Assembly (NCBI GenBank): GCA_964612085.1
Contig: CAZTCJ010000141.1
Location: forward strand, 1-6,384
Direction of reading: 5' to 3'
DNA from: CAZTCJ01 sp964612085
Lineage (GTDB): Bacteria > Pseudomonadota > Alphaproteobacteria > JAJFIK01
DNA: 6,384 nucleotides
In this document: positions 1-5,638 of the stretch, piece after piece
Position numbering within the stretch: position 1 is the first letter of the stretch
How the letters are laid out: every line of letters starts with the position of its first letter
Translations under genes and position numbers: made by a program
The notes under the pieces: generated by a model
The model's input: only the letters and a program-made list of their open reading frames with translations
Databases searched by the model: none
What the model was told of the DNA's origin: nothing

Positions 1-1022
1 GACGTGGTCGGATAGTTGGGCACGCCTTCGAACATCAGGGTGGTGGCGCCATTGGCAAGCGGTCCGTAGAGGATATAGCTGTGACCGGTGACCCAGCCCA
101 CATCCGCCGTGCACCAATAAACCTCGCCGGGCCGGTAATCGAAGATCATTTCGTGAGTGAAGGAGGCGTAGACCATATAGCCGCCGGTGGTGTGCAGCAC
201 GCCCTTGGGCTGGCCGGTGGAGCCGGACGTGTAGAGAATAAACAGCGGGTCTTCCGCGCTCATCTCTTCCGCCGGGCAGGTGTCGGATGCCTTTTCCACC
301 GCCTCGTGATACCAGACATCGCGTTTCCTGGTCATGGCGACATCATTGCCCGTATGGCGCACGATGATCACGGATTTCACGCCCGGACACTGTTTCAGCG
401 CTTCGTCCGTATTGCCCTTCAAGGGGATCTTGCGTCCGCCGCGGACGCCTTCATCGGCCGTGATGACGAAATGGGAATCGCAATCGAGGATGCGGCCCGC
501 GAGGCTGTCGGGCGAGAACCCTCCGAACACGACGGAATGAATGGCGCCGATCCGGGCGCAGGCCAGCATGGCGTAGGCCGCTTCCGGGATCATGGGCAGA
601 TAGATGGTGACCCGGTCACCTTTCTTGACGCCTTGCGCCTTCAGCACATTGGCGAAGCGGCAAACCTCCCGGTGGAGATCGCGATAGGTGATGTGCTGAT
701 CGGTCTCTGGGTTGTCGCCTTCCCAGATGATGGCCACCATGTCGCCGCGCTCGGCCAGATGCCGGTCCACGCAATTGACGCAGGCATTGAGCGTGCCGTC
801 CTCGTACCATTTGATGGAAACGTTGCCCGGCGCATAGCTGGTGTTCTTGACCGTGGAATAGGGCGTCATCCAATCGATGCGCTGGCCGATCTCGCCCCAG
901 AAACCCTCCGGATCCTCCACGCTGCGCCGGTACATCTCGTCGTAGCGCTCGGCGGTGACATGGGCGGAGCGCGCCCAGCGGTCGGGAACGGGGATGAGGG
1001 TGTCGGACGGTTGATCGCTCAT
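1..1022 (-). CDS. acs: Acetyl-CoA synthetase, N-terminal part (C-terminus beyond the left edge)
   Basis: Acetate-CoA ligase (AMP-forming) activates acetate through acetyl-AMP to acetyl-CoA in the cytoplasm. Reading the minus strand from the ATG at 1022-1020 gives an uninterrupted frame of 340 residues that leaves the window, about half of the usual length of roughly 650. The protein starts MSDQPSDTLIPVPDRW. It then shows family hallmarks: EDPEGFWGEIGQRIDW, NVSIKWYEDGTLNACVNCVD, IIWEGD near residue 100, IPEAAYAMLACARIGAIHSV with VFGGFSPDSLAGRI near 150-175, ITADEGVRGGRKIPLK, and the adenylate-binding P-loop YTSGSTGQPKG at residues 264-274. The last visible residues include MFEGVPNYP. A GGGAGG-type ribosome binding site (minus-strand reading of 1028-1033) supports this start. 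The C-terminal swinging domain with the acetylatable lysine lies outside. The gene is divergent from the creatininase-family gene; a palindrome lies 30-40 bases upstream of its start. The identification is very secure. Confidence 0.97.
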   Translation of the reverse strand, partial: MSDQPSDTLIPVPDRWARSAHVTAERYDEMYRRSVEDPEGFWGEIGQRIDWMTPYSTVKNTSYAPGNVSIKWYEDGTLNACVNCVDRHLAERGDMVAIIWEGDNPETDQHITYRDLHREVCRFANVLKAQGVKKGDRVTIYLPMIPEAAYAMLACARIGAIHSVVFGGFSPDSLAGRILDCDSHFVITADEGVRGGRKIPLKGNTDEALKQCPGVKSVIIVRHTGNDVAMTRKRDVWYHEAVEKASDTCPAEEMSAEDPLFILYTSGSTGQPKGVLHTTGGYMVYASFTHEMIFDYRPGEVYWCTADVGWVTGHSYILYGPLANGATTLMFEGVPNYPTT

Positions 1023-1051
1023 GAAAGCCTCCCGGTCTCTTACGGCATCGC

Positions 1052-1062
1052 TGCAATTTGCA
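1052..1062. promoter_or_regulatory. Perfect 11-base palindrome TGCAATTTGCA, candidate operator
   Basis: TGCAA and TTGCA are exact reverse complements around a central T at 1057. The site lies 30-40 bases upstream of the acs start codon in the divergent spacer. Regulators of the RamB/PccR (ScfR) family, which control acetate and propionate genes in actinobacteria and alphaproteobacteria, recognise TTTGCAAA-type sequences; TTTGCATT at 1057-1064 matches six of eight bases. A role as acs operator is inference. A chance palindrome of this length in a spacer of about 100 bases is uncommon but possible. Confidence 0.35.
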
Positions 1063-1111
1063 TTCTGCGCCGTTCAGGGTCTTATGGCACGAAGCCAGCC
1101 ATCGCGAAAAC

Positions 1112-1118
1112 AGGAGGG
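1112..1118 (+). promoter_or_regulatory. Ribosome binding site that fixes the creatininase-family start
   Basis: AGGAGGG lies five bases before the ATG at 1124. It is a near-perfect Shine-Dalgarno sequence. An in-frame ATG exists 22 codons upstream at 1058, but the extra residues (MHSAPFRVLWHEASHRENRRDP) do not look like the family and would make the ribosome site part of the coding sequence, so 1124 is preferred. Confidence 0.85.
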
Positions 1119-1123
1119 ATCCC

Positions 1124-1864
1124 ATGCTGCTGCATTTGCTGACCTGGCAGGAGGTCGAAGCCCGTCTGGCGCGTGTTCCCGCCATTGTCATTCCCATCGG
1201 CTCGACCGAACAGCACGGGCCCAACGGCCTGCTCGGCACCGACGCCATCTGCCCGGAAGTGATCGCCCGGGAGGCGGGAGAGGCCGCCGATATCCTGGTG
1301 GGGCCGACCTTCAATGTGGGCATGGCCCAGCACCATCTGGCCTTTCCGGGCACGATTTCGCTCCGGCCCGCGACCATGATGGCGGTCCTTCAGGACTGGA
1401 TCGCCTCCCTCAGCCGCCACGGTTTCCGGCATATCTATTTTCTCAACGGCCATGGCGGCAATATCTCCACCATCGAGGCCACGTTTTCCCAGATTTACGC
1501 CGATGCCAGCTTCGTCAAAGGCGGCGAGGACGGCCCGCGCCTGCGGTTGGTGAGCTGGTGGCAGTTGCCGGGCATCATGCGCCTGTCGCAAAAGCTGTTT
1601 CCGGAAGGCATGGGCTCCCATGCCACGCCCGCTGAGGTGGCGGTAACCTATTACGCGTATCCAGAAGCGCAGAAATCCGTGGCCATGAGCCCCCGGATCG
1701 CGCCCACCGGCACGATCCGCGATGCCGAGGACTACCGGCGCCAGTTCCCGGACGGGCGGATCGGCTCGGATCCCTCGACCGCGACGCCGGAGGCGGGCCG
1801 CACGCTCGTTCAAGCGGCGTCGCAGGCTTTGATTGCGGATTTCCAAAATTTCCTGAACTCTTGA
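1124..1864 (+). CDS. Creatininase-family amidohydrolase, substrate unknown
   Basis: A 246-residue protein of the creatininase superfamily, metal-dependent enzymes that include creatininase, the formamide hydrolase ArfB and the mycofactocin peptidase MftE. The metal-binding core is visible: PIGSTEQHGPNGLLGTDA supplies E29, H31 and D40, FLNGHGGN at 106-113 supplies H110, and GSHATPAEVAVTYY at 164-177 supplies H166 and E171. Length is typical (about 240-260). In true creatininase a glutamate follows two residues after the H110 equivalent; here that position is glycine, as in much of the family, so creatinine is not a safe substrate assignment. No signal peptide or membrane segment is seen, so it is probably cytoplasmic. 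It is divergent from acs, and a DUF3667 gene follows after 36 bases, probably in the same transcript. Nothing for creatine, riboflavin or mycofactocin metabolism is nearby. The family is certain; the reaction is unknown. Confidence 0.9.
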   Translation: MLLHLLTWQEVEARLARVPAIVIPIGSTEQHGPNGLLGTDAICPEVIAREAGEAADILVGPTFNVGMAQHHLAFPGTISLRPATMMAVLQDWIASLSRHGFRHIYFLNGHGGNISTIEATFSQIYADASFVKGGEDGPRLRLVSWWQLPGIMRLSQKLFPEGMGSHATPAEVAVTYYAYPEAQKSVAMSPRIAPTGTIRDAEDYRRQFPDGRIGSDPSTATPEAGRTLVQAASQALIADFQNFLNS

Positions 1865-1900
1865 TGGCGGGGTTCTGGATCCTCTGGGAAAGAGGTCGGT

Positions 1901-3787
1901 ATGAGCGGCGGCGGGTGGTCAGACTGGTGGGAGCGGATACGGGGCGGCGCTGGCGGTGAAAAGCCCGACACGGCGGCACCCGCCGGGGGCGGTACATCCG
2001 ATCCCGTCCTCGACATTGCTGAAGACCACGACCGCTGCCTGAACTGCAACACGCCGCTCAAGGGTGAGTATTGCTATAATTGCGGGCAGCGGGACGACGA
2101 TTTCCGCCGCCCCTTCGTGATGCTGTCGAACGAGTTCCTGAGCGATCAGTTCCAGTGGGACTCGCGCATCGTGCGCTCCTTCATGCCGTTTCTCCTGATG
2201 CCGGGCAAAATGACACGCGCCTTCATGTCGGGCGAGCGCGGCCAGTATGTCTCGCCGCTCAGGCTTTATCTGGTCATCAGCCTGCTGTTCTTCATCGTGC
2301 TGACCGTCGCCAATGTGGCGATCCTCAAATTCGAGGTCCACGGGCTGGCCAAGGCGATCGAGCAGGCAATGCTGGACACGGATGGGCGTGCGCCGCCCGC
2401 CCCTCCGGCCGCGCCGGGCGTCGTGGCGATCGAGCAATGGCAAACGCGCGACCTTGAGCTGCCGGACCGCGTGACCCTGCGCGACGGCTACCGCGTCTTG
2501 GAGTTGGAGGAGACGGCGAAAGTCCGTGACGCCGAGCCGGATGAGGATGGCGATGCGGACGAAACCGGTCCGTCCGGTGAAACCGAAGAAGCGGGAGAAA
2601 CGAAGGATACACAGGGCACGGATCCTGGAGAGGAGAATGCCGTCGGCGGTGATGGCGACACGGACGAAGACAAGGACAAGGACAAGGACAAGGAAGAAGA
2701 AAAACAGAAGAAGCCGGAAGGCGATTACGACAGCAAAGGCCGTGTCCTGACCTATGAGGAAATCGGCGAGCTGCCGCCCGAGAAGATTGCCGAGGAGGTC
2801 CGGCGCCGGGTCGCGTTCGATCTGCGTGTGGAGGCGCGCAAAGATGCCCGCATCGAAACGGAGCGGGAGCTGAAGCGGCTGCGGGAAAAGAAGAAAGGCA
2901 TTCTGGCCGAGATCGAAACCCTGCGGCAAAAGCGCGACCGTTTGGACCTCCTGATTGACGAGGCAACGAACGATAAAAGCGAGCGAAGCCTGGAGAGGGA
3001 GCAGAAGCGTCTGGACCGCCGGCTGGATACCTTTGAAGACCGGCTGGAGGACCTTGAGCGCGAAGAACGAGCCCTGGAAGAGCGGCTGGACTGGACGCGG
3101 CAAAAAGCGGTTGCGGCCATGGACGGCGGCGATCAGGTCTCGGAGGACGCGGACCAAGGGTCCATGCCGGACTTTTCGTTCGATACCGACGGTTTGAGCT
3201 TCCGGGTCCGGATGTTCACGGTGATCGACGAGAACGAAGCGCCGAACGAACAGATTCCCGAGGCCATGATCAATTCGATCATGAGCCAGACGGATGGCGA
3301 CGAGGAGTCCATCGAATGGGGTTACCGCGCGTTCAAGGCGATCAATCTGGCGCTGGCCGATCCCCGGATCTTCAACGATATCCTGAATGTCTGGCTGCCG
3401 CGCGTGATGGTCTTCCTGGTGCCGCTGGTGGCGCTTTTCTTGAGCATTCTTTACGGGCGCAAGCGGGGCCTCAAGCGGCGGGTCTATTTCATCGATCACC
3501 TGGTCTTTTCGCTTTATTTCCACGCCTTCATCTTTACCCTGATGCTGGCGCTGGTCCTGAAGGCGCGGCTGATCGGCGATGTGATCGACGGCTCCACCAC
3601 CATGATCTTCTTCGTGGTGGCGATCTCGCTTTATCTCTTCGCGGGCATGAAGCAGATTTACGGCCAGGGCTACATCAAGACGACGCTGAAATTCGTCTTC
3701 ATGGCCTGGCTCTTGTTCTTCACCTATTCAACGGTGCTGTTCTCCATCACCATCGGCGGCCTGCTCGATAGAGCAGGGGCTTCTTAG
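1901..3787 (+). CDS. DUF3667 zinc-ribbon membrane protein with a large charged coiled-coil insertion
   Basis: A 628-residue integral membrane protein of unknown function. An N-terminal zinc ribbon has four cysteines, C46-x2-C49 and C58-x2-C61 (CLNCNTPLKGEYCYNCGQ). Next comes the DUF3667 signature: a stretch at 68-119 with FQWDSRIVRSFMPFLLMPGKMTRAFMSGERGQYVSPLRLY, leading into membrane segment 1 (about 120-142). Residues 143-499 are hydrophilic: an acidic Gly/Glu/Asp-rich part (about 210-270) with (DK)4 at 257-264, then a long Glu/Arg/Lys/Leu coiled coil (about 313-402). Four membrane segments follow at about 500-518, 534-554, 568-583 and 597-618, with the family-like HLVFSLYFHAF at 533-543. 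Positive loops (RKRGLKRR at 520-527, K584-K597) place the zinc ribbon inside and the 143-499 segment in the periplasm. The length clearly exceeds what I expect for the family (about 350-400). The start is preceded by GAAAGAGGT. Function is not known; membrane scaffold or stress roles would be guesswork. Confidence 0.87.
   Translation: MSGGGWSDWWERIRGGAGGEKPDTAAPAGGGTSDPVLDIAEDHDRCLNCNTPLKGEYCYNCGQRDDDFRRPFVMLSNEFLSDQFQWDSRIVRSFMPFLLMPGKMTRAFMSGERGQYVSPLRLYLVISLLFFIVLTVANVAILKFEVHGLAKAIEQAMLDTDGRAPPAPPAAPGVVAIEQWQTRDLELPDRVTLRDGYRVLELEETAKVRDAEPDEDGDADETGPSGETEEAGETKDTQGTDPGEENAVGGDGDTDEDKDKDKDKEEEKQKKPEGDYDSKGRVLTYEEIGELPPEKIAEEVRRRVAFDLRVEARKDARIETERELKRLREKKKGILAEIETLRQKRDRLDLLIDEATNDKSERSLEREQKRLDRRLDTFEDRLEDLEREERALEERLDWTRQKAVAAMDGGDQVSEDADQGSMPDFSFDTDGLSFRVRMFTVIDENEAPNEQIPEAMINSIMSQTDGDEESIEWGYRAFKAINLALADPRIFNDILNVWLPRVMVFLVPLVALFLSILYGRKRGLKRRVYFIDHLVFSLYFHAFIFTLMLALVLKARLIGDVIDGSTTMIFFVVAISLYLFAGMKQIYGQGYIKTTLKFVFMAWLLFFTYSTVLFSITIGGLLDRAGAS
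2669..2692 (+). repeat. Tandem GACAAG microrepeat, four perfect units, coding for (Asp-Lys)4
   Basis: Four exact copies of the hexamer GACAAG stand in frame with the DUF3667 gene (codons 257-264). They sit inside a 71-base stretch, 2654-2724, that has no T on the plus strand and is strongly purine-rich. Because the unit is six bases, gain or loss of a copy by slippage would keep the frame and only change the linker length. Confidence 0.9.
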
Positions 3788-3793
3788 CGGCGA

Positions 3794-3808
3794 GGCCTGT
3801 CAAAGGCC
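3794..3808. terminator. Weak hairpin between convergent genes
   Basis: GGCCT (3794-3798) and AGGCC (3804-3808) form a five-pair stem with a five-base loop. It overlaps the stop codon of the minus-strand EVE gene and begins seven bases after the stop of the plus-strand DUF3667 gene. Neither side has a T tract, so it is not a classical Rho-independent terminator. It may act in both directions or be chance in GC-rich DNA. Confidence 0.22.
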
Positions 3809-4213
3809 GCCCATCTTGCAGATGAGCGCCCACTGATCGTCCGTCACCGGTACGACCGACAGGCGCGACTGCCGGACAAGGGCGAAGTCGGCGAGGTCAG
3901 GCTCGGCCTTGATCTGGGCGAGCGTCACCGGTTCGGGCATGGCCTCAACGGCACGCACATCCACCATGCCGAAGCGGCCCTTTTCGTCCGTGTGGTCCGG
4001 GTAGTATTCCTTGATGACCTCGACCACGCCGACGATCCGTTTTTCGTCCACCGAGTGATAGAAGAACCCTTTATCGCCCTTCTTCATGGCCTTCATATTG
4101 TTCGAGGCCTGATAATTGCGCACGCCGTCCCAGTGCTCGCCTTTCTTGCCGCGCTTGACCTGATCGTCCCAGGACCAGGCGCCGGGCTCCGATTTGAACA
4201 GCCAGTAAGCCAT
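3800..4213 (-). CDS. EVE-domain protein (PUA-like fold)
   Basis: A 137-residue single-domain EVE protein, the bacterial relative of human THYN1. EVE domains have a PUA-like fold with an aromatic pocket and are associated with binding modified bases in DNA or RNA. The hallmarks are AYWLFKSEPGAWSWDD at the N-terminus, HWDGVRNYQASNNMKAM at 27-43, then KGDKGFFYHS and the conserved end LSVVPVTDDQWALICKMGGL. The whole domain is present at its usual length. The frame opens 14 codons upstream, inside the preceding gene, but MAYWLFKSEP is the family N-terminus and AGGAG lies ten bases before that ATG. The upstream YciI gene ends 14 bases before, so translation is probably coupled. It is cytoplasmic; no signal peptide is seen. 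The ligand in this organism is unknown. Confidence 0.93.
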   Translation of the reverse strand: MAYWLFKSEPGAWSWDDQVKRGKKGEHWDGVRNYQASNNMKAMKKGDKGFFYHSVDEKRIVGVVEVIKEYYPDHTDEKGRFGMVDVRAVEAMPEPVTLAQIKAEPDLADFALVRQSRLSVVPVTDDQWALICKMGGL

Positions 4214-4223
4214 CCCCCTGTCT

Positions 4224-4228
4224 CTCCT
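4224..4228 (-). promoter_or_regulatory. Ribosome binding site of the EVE gene overlapping the YciI stop codon
   Basis: On the minus strand the sequence TGAGGAG combines the YciI stop codon (TGA, 4230-4228) with the Shine-Dalgarno AGGAG (4228-4224), ten bases before the EVE start at 4213. This supports translational coupling and the choice of the shorter EVE start. Confidence 0.7.
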
Positions 4229-4518
4229 CAATCTTCCGGATTGCCGATCAGCCACTTCCAGGGGCGGATCTCGACTTTCTCAAAGAGGTCGGCGCGGGCA
4301 TAAGGGTCGAGCGCCGACCACGCTTGGGCATCCGACAGCGACTCGGCCTCGATCACAAGCAGGGAGCCGATCATGGTGGCGCCGTCGTCCGACAGCATGG
4401 GGCCGCCGATCTTCACCCGGTCGCCGCTGGCGCCGACATAGTCCAGATGGGCCTCTCGGGTCTGCTTGCGCAGATCCTCCGCGCCCGGGCGGTCACGACA
4501 CAGAACAAGATAAAGCAT
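4228..4518 (-). CDS. YciI-like (YCII domain) protein
   Basis: A 96-residue protein covering the whole YCII domain, a ferredoxin-like fold found alone or fused to other domains. Features seen: MLYLVLCRDRPGAEDLRKQTREAHLDYV with the conserved histidine H24, the loop GGPMLSDDGATMIGSLLVIEAESLSDAQAW at 38-67, the conserved D71-P72-Y73 and the strand FEKVEIRPWKW. YCII proteins have been proposed to be small enzymes using the His and Asp residues, but the substrate is not known. The ATG at 4518 has GGAAAG a few bases upstream. It starts 24 bases after gpsA and ends 14 bases before the EVE gene, all on the minus strand, so the three are likely one operon. Confidence 0.92.
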   Translation of the reverse strand: MLYLVLCRDRPGAEDLRKQTREAHLDYVGASGDRVKIGGPMLSDDGATMIGSLLVIEAESLSDAQAWSALDPYARADLFEKVEIRPWKWLIGNPED

Positions 4519-4542
4519 GATCTTTCCGTTTGTTGATTGACA

Positions 4543-5565
4543 TCAGTGTTCGGCCTTGAACGGGCGGCTCAGCAAGTGGTCGATGGCCTCGCCGACGGTC
4601 ATCCGGCCTTGGACGATCTCCGCCACGCAAGTGCTGATGGGCATGTCCACCTTATGCTGTTTGGCAAGCCGGGCAACGGCCTGGGCGCTGTAGACGCCTT
4701 CCGCGATGCCCTTGCCGCGTTCGACCGCATCTTCAAGCATGATTCCCCGGCCCAGCGCCTGGCCGAGGGTCATGTTGCGCGATTGAGAGGAATTGCAAGT
4801 GAGCACCAGATCGCCGAGGCCGGAGAGGCCGGTGAGCGTCTCCAGCCGTCCGCCCATAGCCTGGCCGAGCCGCGTCATCTCGGCGAAACCGCGCGCGGTG
4901 AGGGCCGCGCGGGCGCTGGTGCCGAGGCCCCGCCCATCGACGATGCCGCAGGCGATGGCGAGCACGTTTTTCACCGTACCGCCGATCTGGGCGCCGATGG
5001 GATCGGACGAGGCGTAGGGCCGGAAGGTGGCGATACCGATACGGGCCGCCAGCGCTTCGGCCAGCGTCAGATCCTCCGCCGCCAGTGTAATCGCCGTGGG
5101 CAGGCCGCGCGCCACATCCGCCGCGAAGCTCGGGCCGGAGAGGACGGCGGGCACCCCATGGGGCACGGCCTCGCGCACCACCTCGCTCATGAGCTTGCCC
5201 GTGTCCTGTTCCACGCCCTTGGCGCAGATGACGATGGGCGTGCCCGGCGCCAGATGCGGACCCAGTTCGCTTAAGACCGTGCGCTGATGTTGGGCGGGTA
5301 CGACCGACAGGATCATGCCGCTCGATGCCAGATCGCTTAAGCTCCGCGTGGCCCGGATCGCCGGGTCGAGGGTAATGCCCGGCAGAAAGTCCGGATTGGT
5401 CCGTTTGTTGTTGATGGACTGAACGACGGCGTCCTCGCGCGCCCACAACCGGGGGATGCCGCCCGCCCGCACGGCGACGCTCGCCAGCGCCGTGCCCCAT
5501 GCGCCCGCGCCCAAAAGGCCGATGCGCGTGTTCATATCGTGGGACGGGGGGACGGACATGGGCAT
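4543..5565 (-). CDS. gpsA: NAD(P)-dependent glycerol-3-phosphate dehydrogenase
   Basis: Reduces dihydroxyacetone phosphate to sn-glycerol 3-phosphate, the precursor of phospholipids, in the cytoplasm. With the start at 5565 it has 340 residues, normal for the family (about 325-340). The nucleotide-binding motif GLLGAGAWGTALA carries G19-x-G21-x2-G24. NNKRTNPDFLPGI follows, then CAKGV with K116, GPSFAADVARGLPTA at 144-156, and the catalytic lysine K199 in GGTVKNVLAIACGI. GLSGLGDLVLTC is at 246-257, with SRN at 262-264. The start is uncertain: in-frame ATGs at 5565, 5559 and 5535 and a TTG at 5583 are possible. I chose 5565 because GAAAG precedes it; 5535 (MNTRIGLLGAG) gives the tightest family N-terminus but has only C-rich sequence before it. 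It follows tsaD by 73 bases on the same strand. Confidence 0.96.
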   Translation of the reverse strand: MPMSVPPSHDMNTRIGLLGAGAWGTALASVAVRAGGIPRLWAREDAVVQSINNKRTNPDFLPGITLDPAIRATRSLSDLASSGMILSVVPAQHQRTVLSELGPHLAPGTPIVICAKGVEQDTGKLMSEVVREAVPHGVPAVLSGPSFAADVARGLPTAITLAAEDLTLAEALAARIGIATFRPYASSDPIGAQIGGTVKNVLAIACGIVDGRGLGTSARAALTARGFAEMTRLGQAMGGRLETLTGLSGLGDLVLTCNSSQSRNMTLGQALGRGIMLEDAVERGKGIAEGVYSAQAVARLAKQHKVDMPISTCVAEIVQGRMTVGEAIDHLLSRPFKAEH

Positions 5566-5638
5566 GCTTTCGTTGCGGATCAAAGGATCTGACCATGACC
5601 GAGACGGCGGCCAAACTCAACTTGCCGTTTGGACAAGC
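5566..5638 (-). other. Spacer between tsaD and gpsA with a small inverted repeat
   Basis: The 73 bases between the tsaD stop and the chosen gpsA start are the widest gap of the minus-strand block. CCAAAC (5611-5616) and GTTTGG (5627-5632) are exact reverse complements separated by ten bases. No T tract follows on the minus strand, so it is not a clear terminator, and no convincing promoter is visible. No credible small gene is seen. The gap leaves room for a separate gpsA promoter, which is inference. Confidence 0.4.

Larger units (their letters stand above)
1023..1123. promoter_or_regulatory. Divergent intergenic region between acs and the creatininase-family gene
   Basis: This 101-base spacer must hold the promoters for both divergent genes. 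I see no strong sigma-70 consensus on either strand. The best minus-strand -10 candidate is CATAAG (reading of 1081-1086, four matches to TATAAT) without a good -35 partner. On the plus strand TTGCAT at 1058-1063 is 17 bases before CTTATG, a poor -10. The spacer also holds the palindrome at 1052-1062, which would lie just downstream of the minus-strand -10 candidate. The promoter assignments are inference; only the divergent layout is certain. Confidence 0.5.

Noticed and set aside
1058..1123. Upstream in-frame ATG extending the creatininase-family protein by 22 residues
   Set aside because: A near-perfect ribosome site precedes the internal ATG at 1124, and the extension shows no family similarity.
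81..1142. Open frame of 353 codons on the plus strand across acs
   Set aside because: It lies opposite acs, which is unmistakable, and its translation has no family resemblance.
2526..2750. Small basic, Arg/Lys/Thr-rich open frame on the plus strand
   Set aside because: It is a frame-shifted reading of the acidic repeat region of the DUF3667 gene; its low complexity follows from the GACAAG tract.
1919..3523. Long open frame (534 codons) antisense to the DUF3667 gene
   Set aside because: It is a by-product of GC-rich codon use opposite a well-supported gene. Its translation is His/Arg/Leu-rich with no recognisable domain, and the plus-strand gene has zinc-ribbon, DUF3667 and membrane signatures.
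4214..4255. Upstream extension of the EVE protein by 14 residues (MADRQSGRLRRDRG)
   Set aside because: It overlaps the end of the YciI gene and contains that gene's stop region and the EVE ribosome site; the family N-terminus is MAYWLFKSEP.
4537..5274. Open frame of 245 codons on the plus strand across gpsA
   Set aside because: It mirrors gpsA codon periodicity and has no recognisable domain.
5621..5637. CTTG...CAAG inverted repeat after tsaD as a terminator
   Set aside because: The stem has only four pairs before a mismatch and there is no T tract on either strand.
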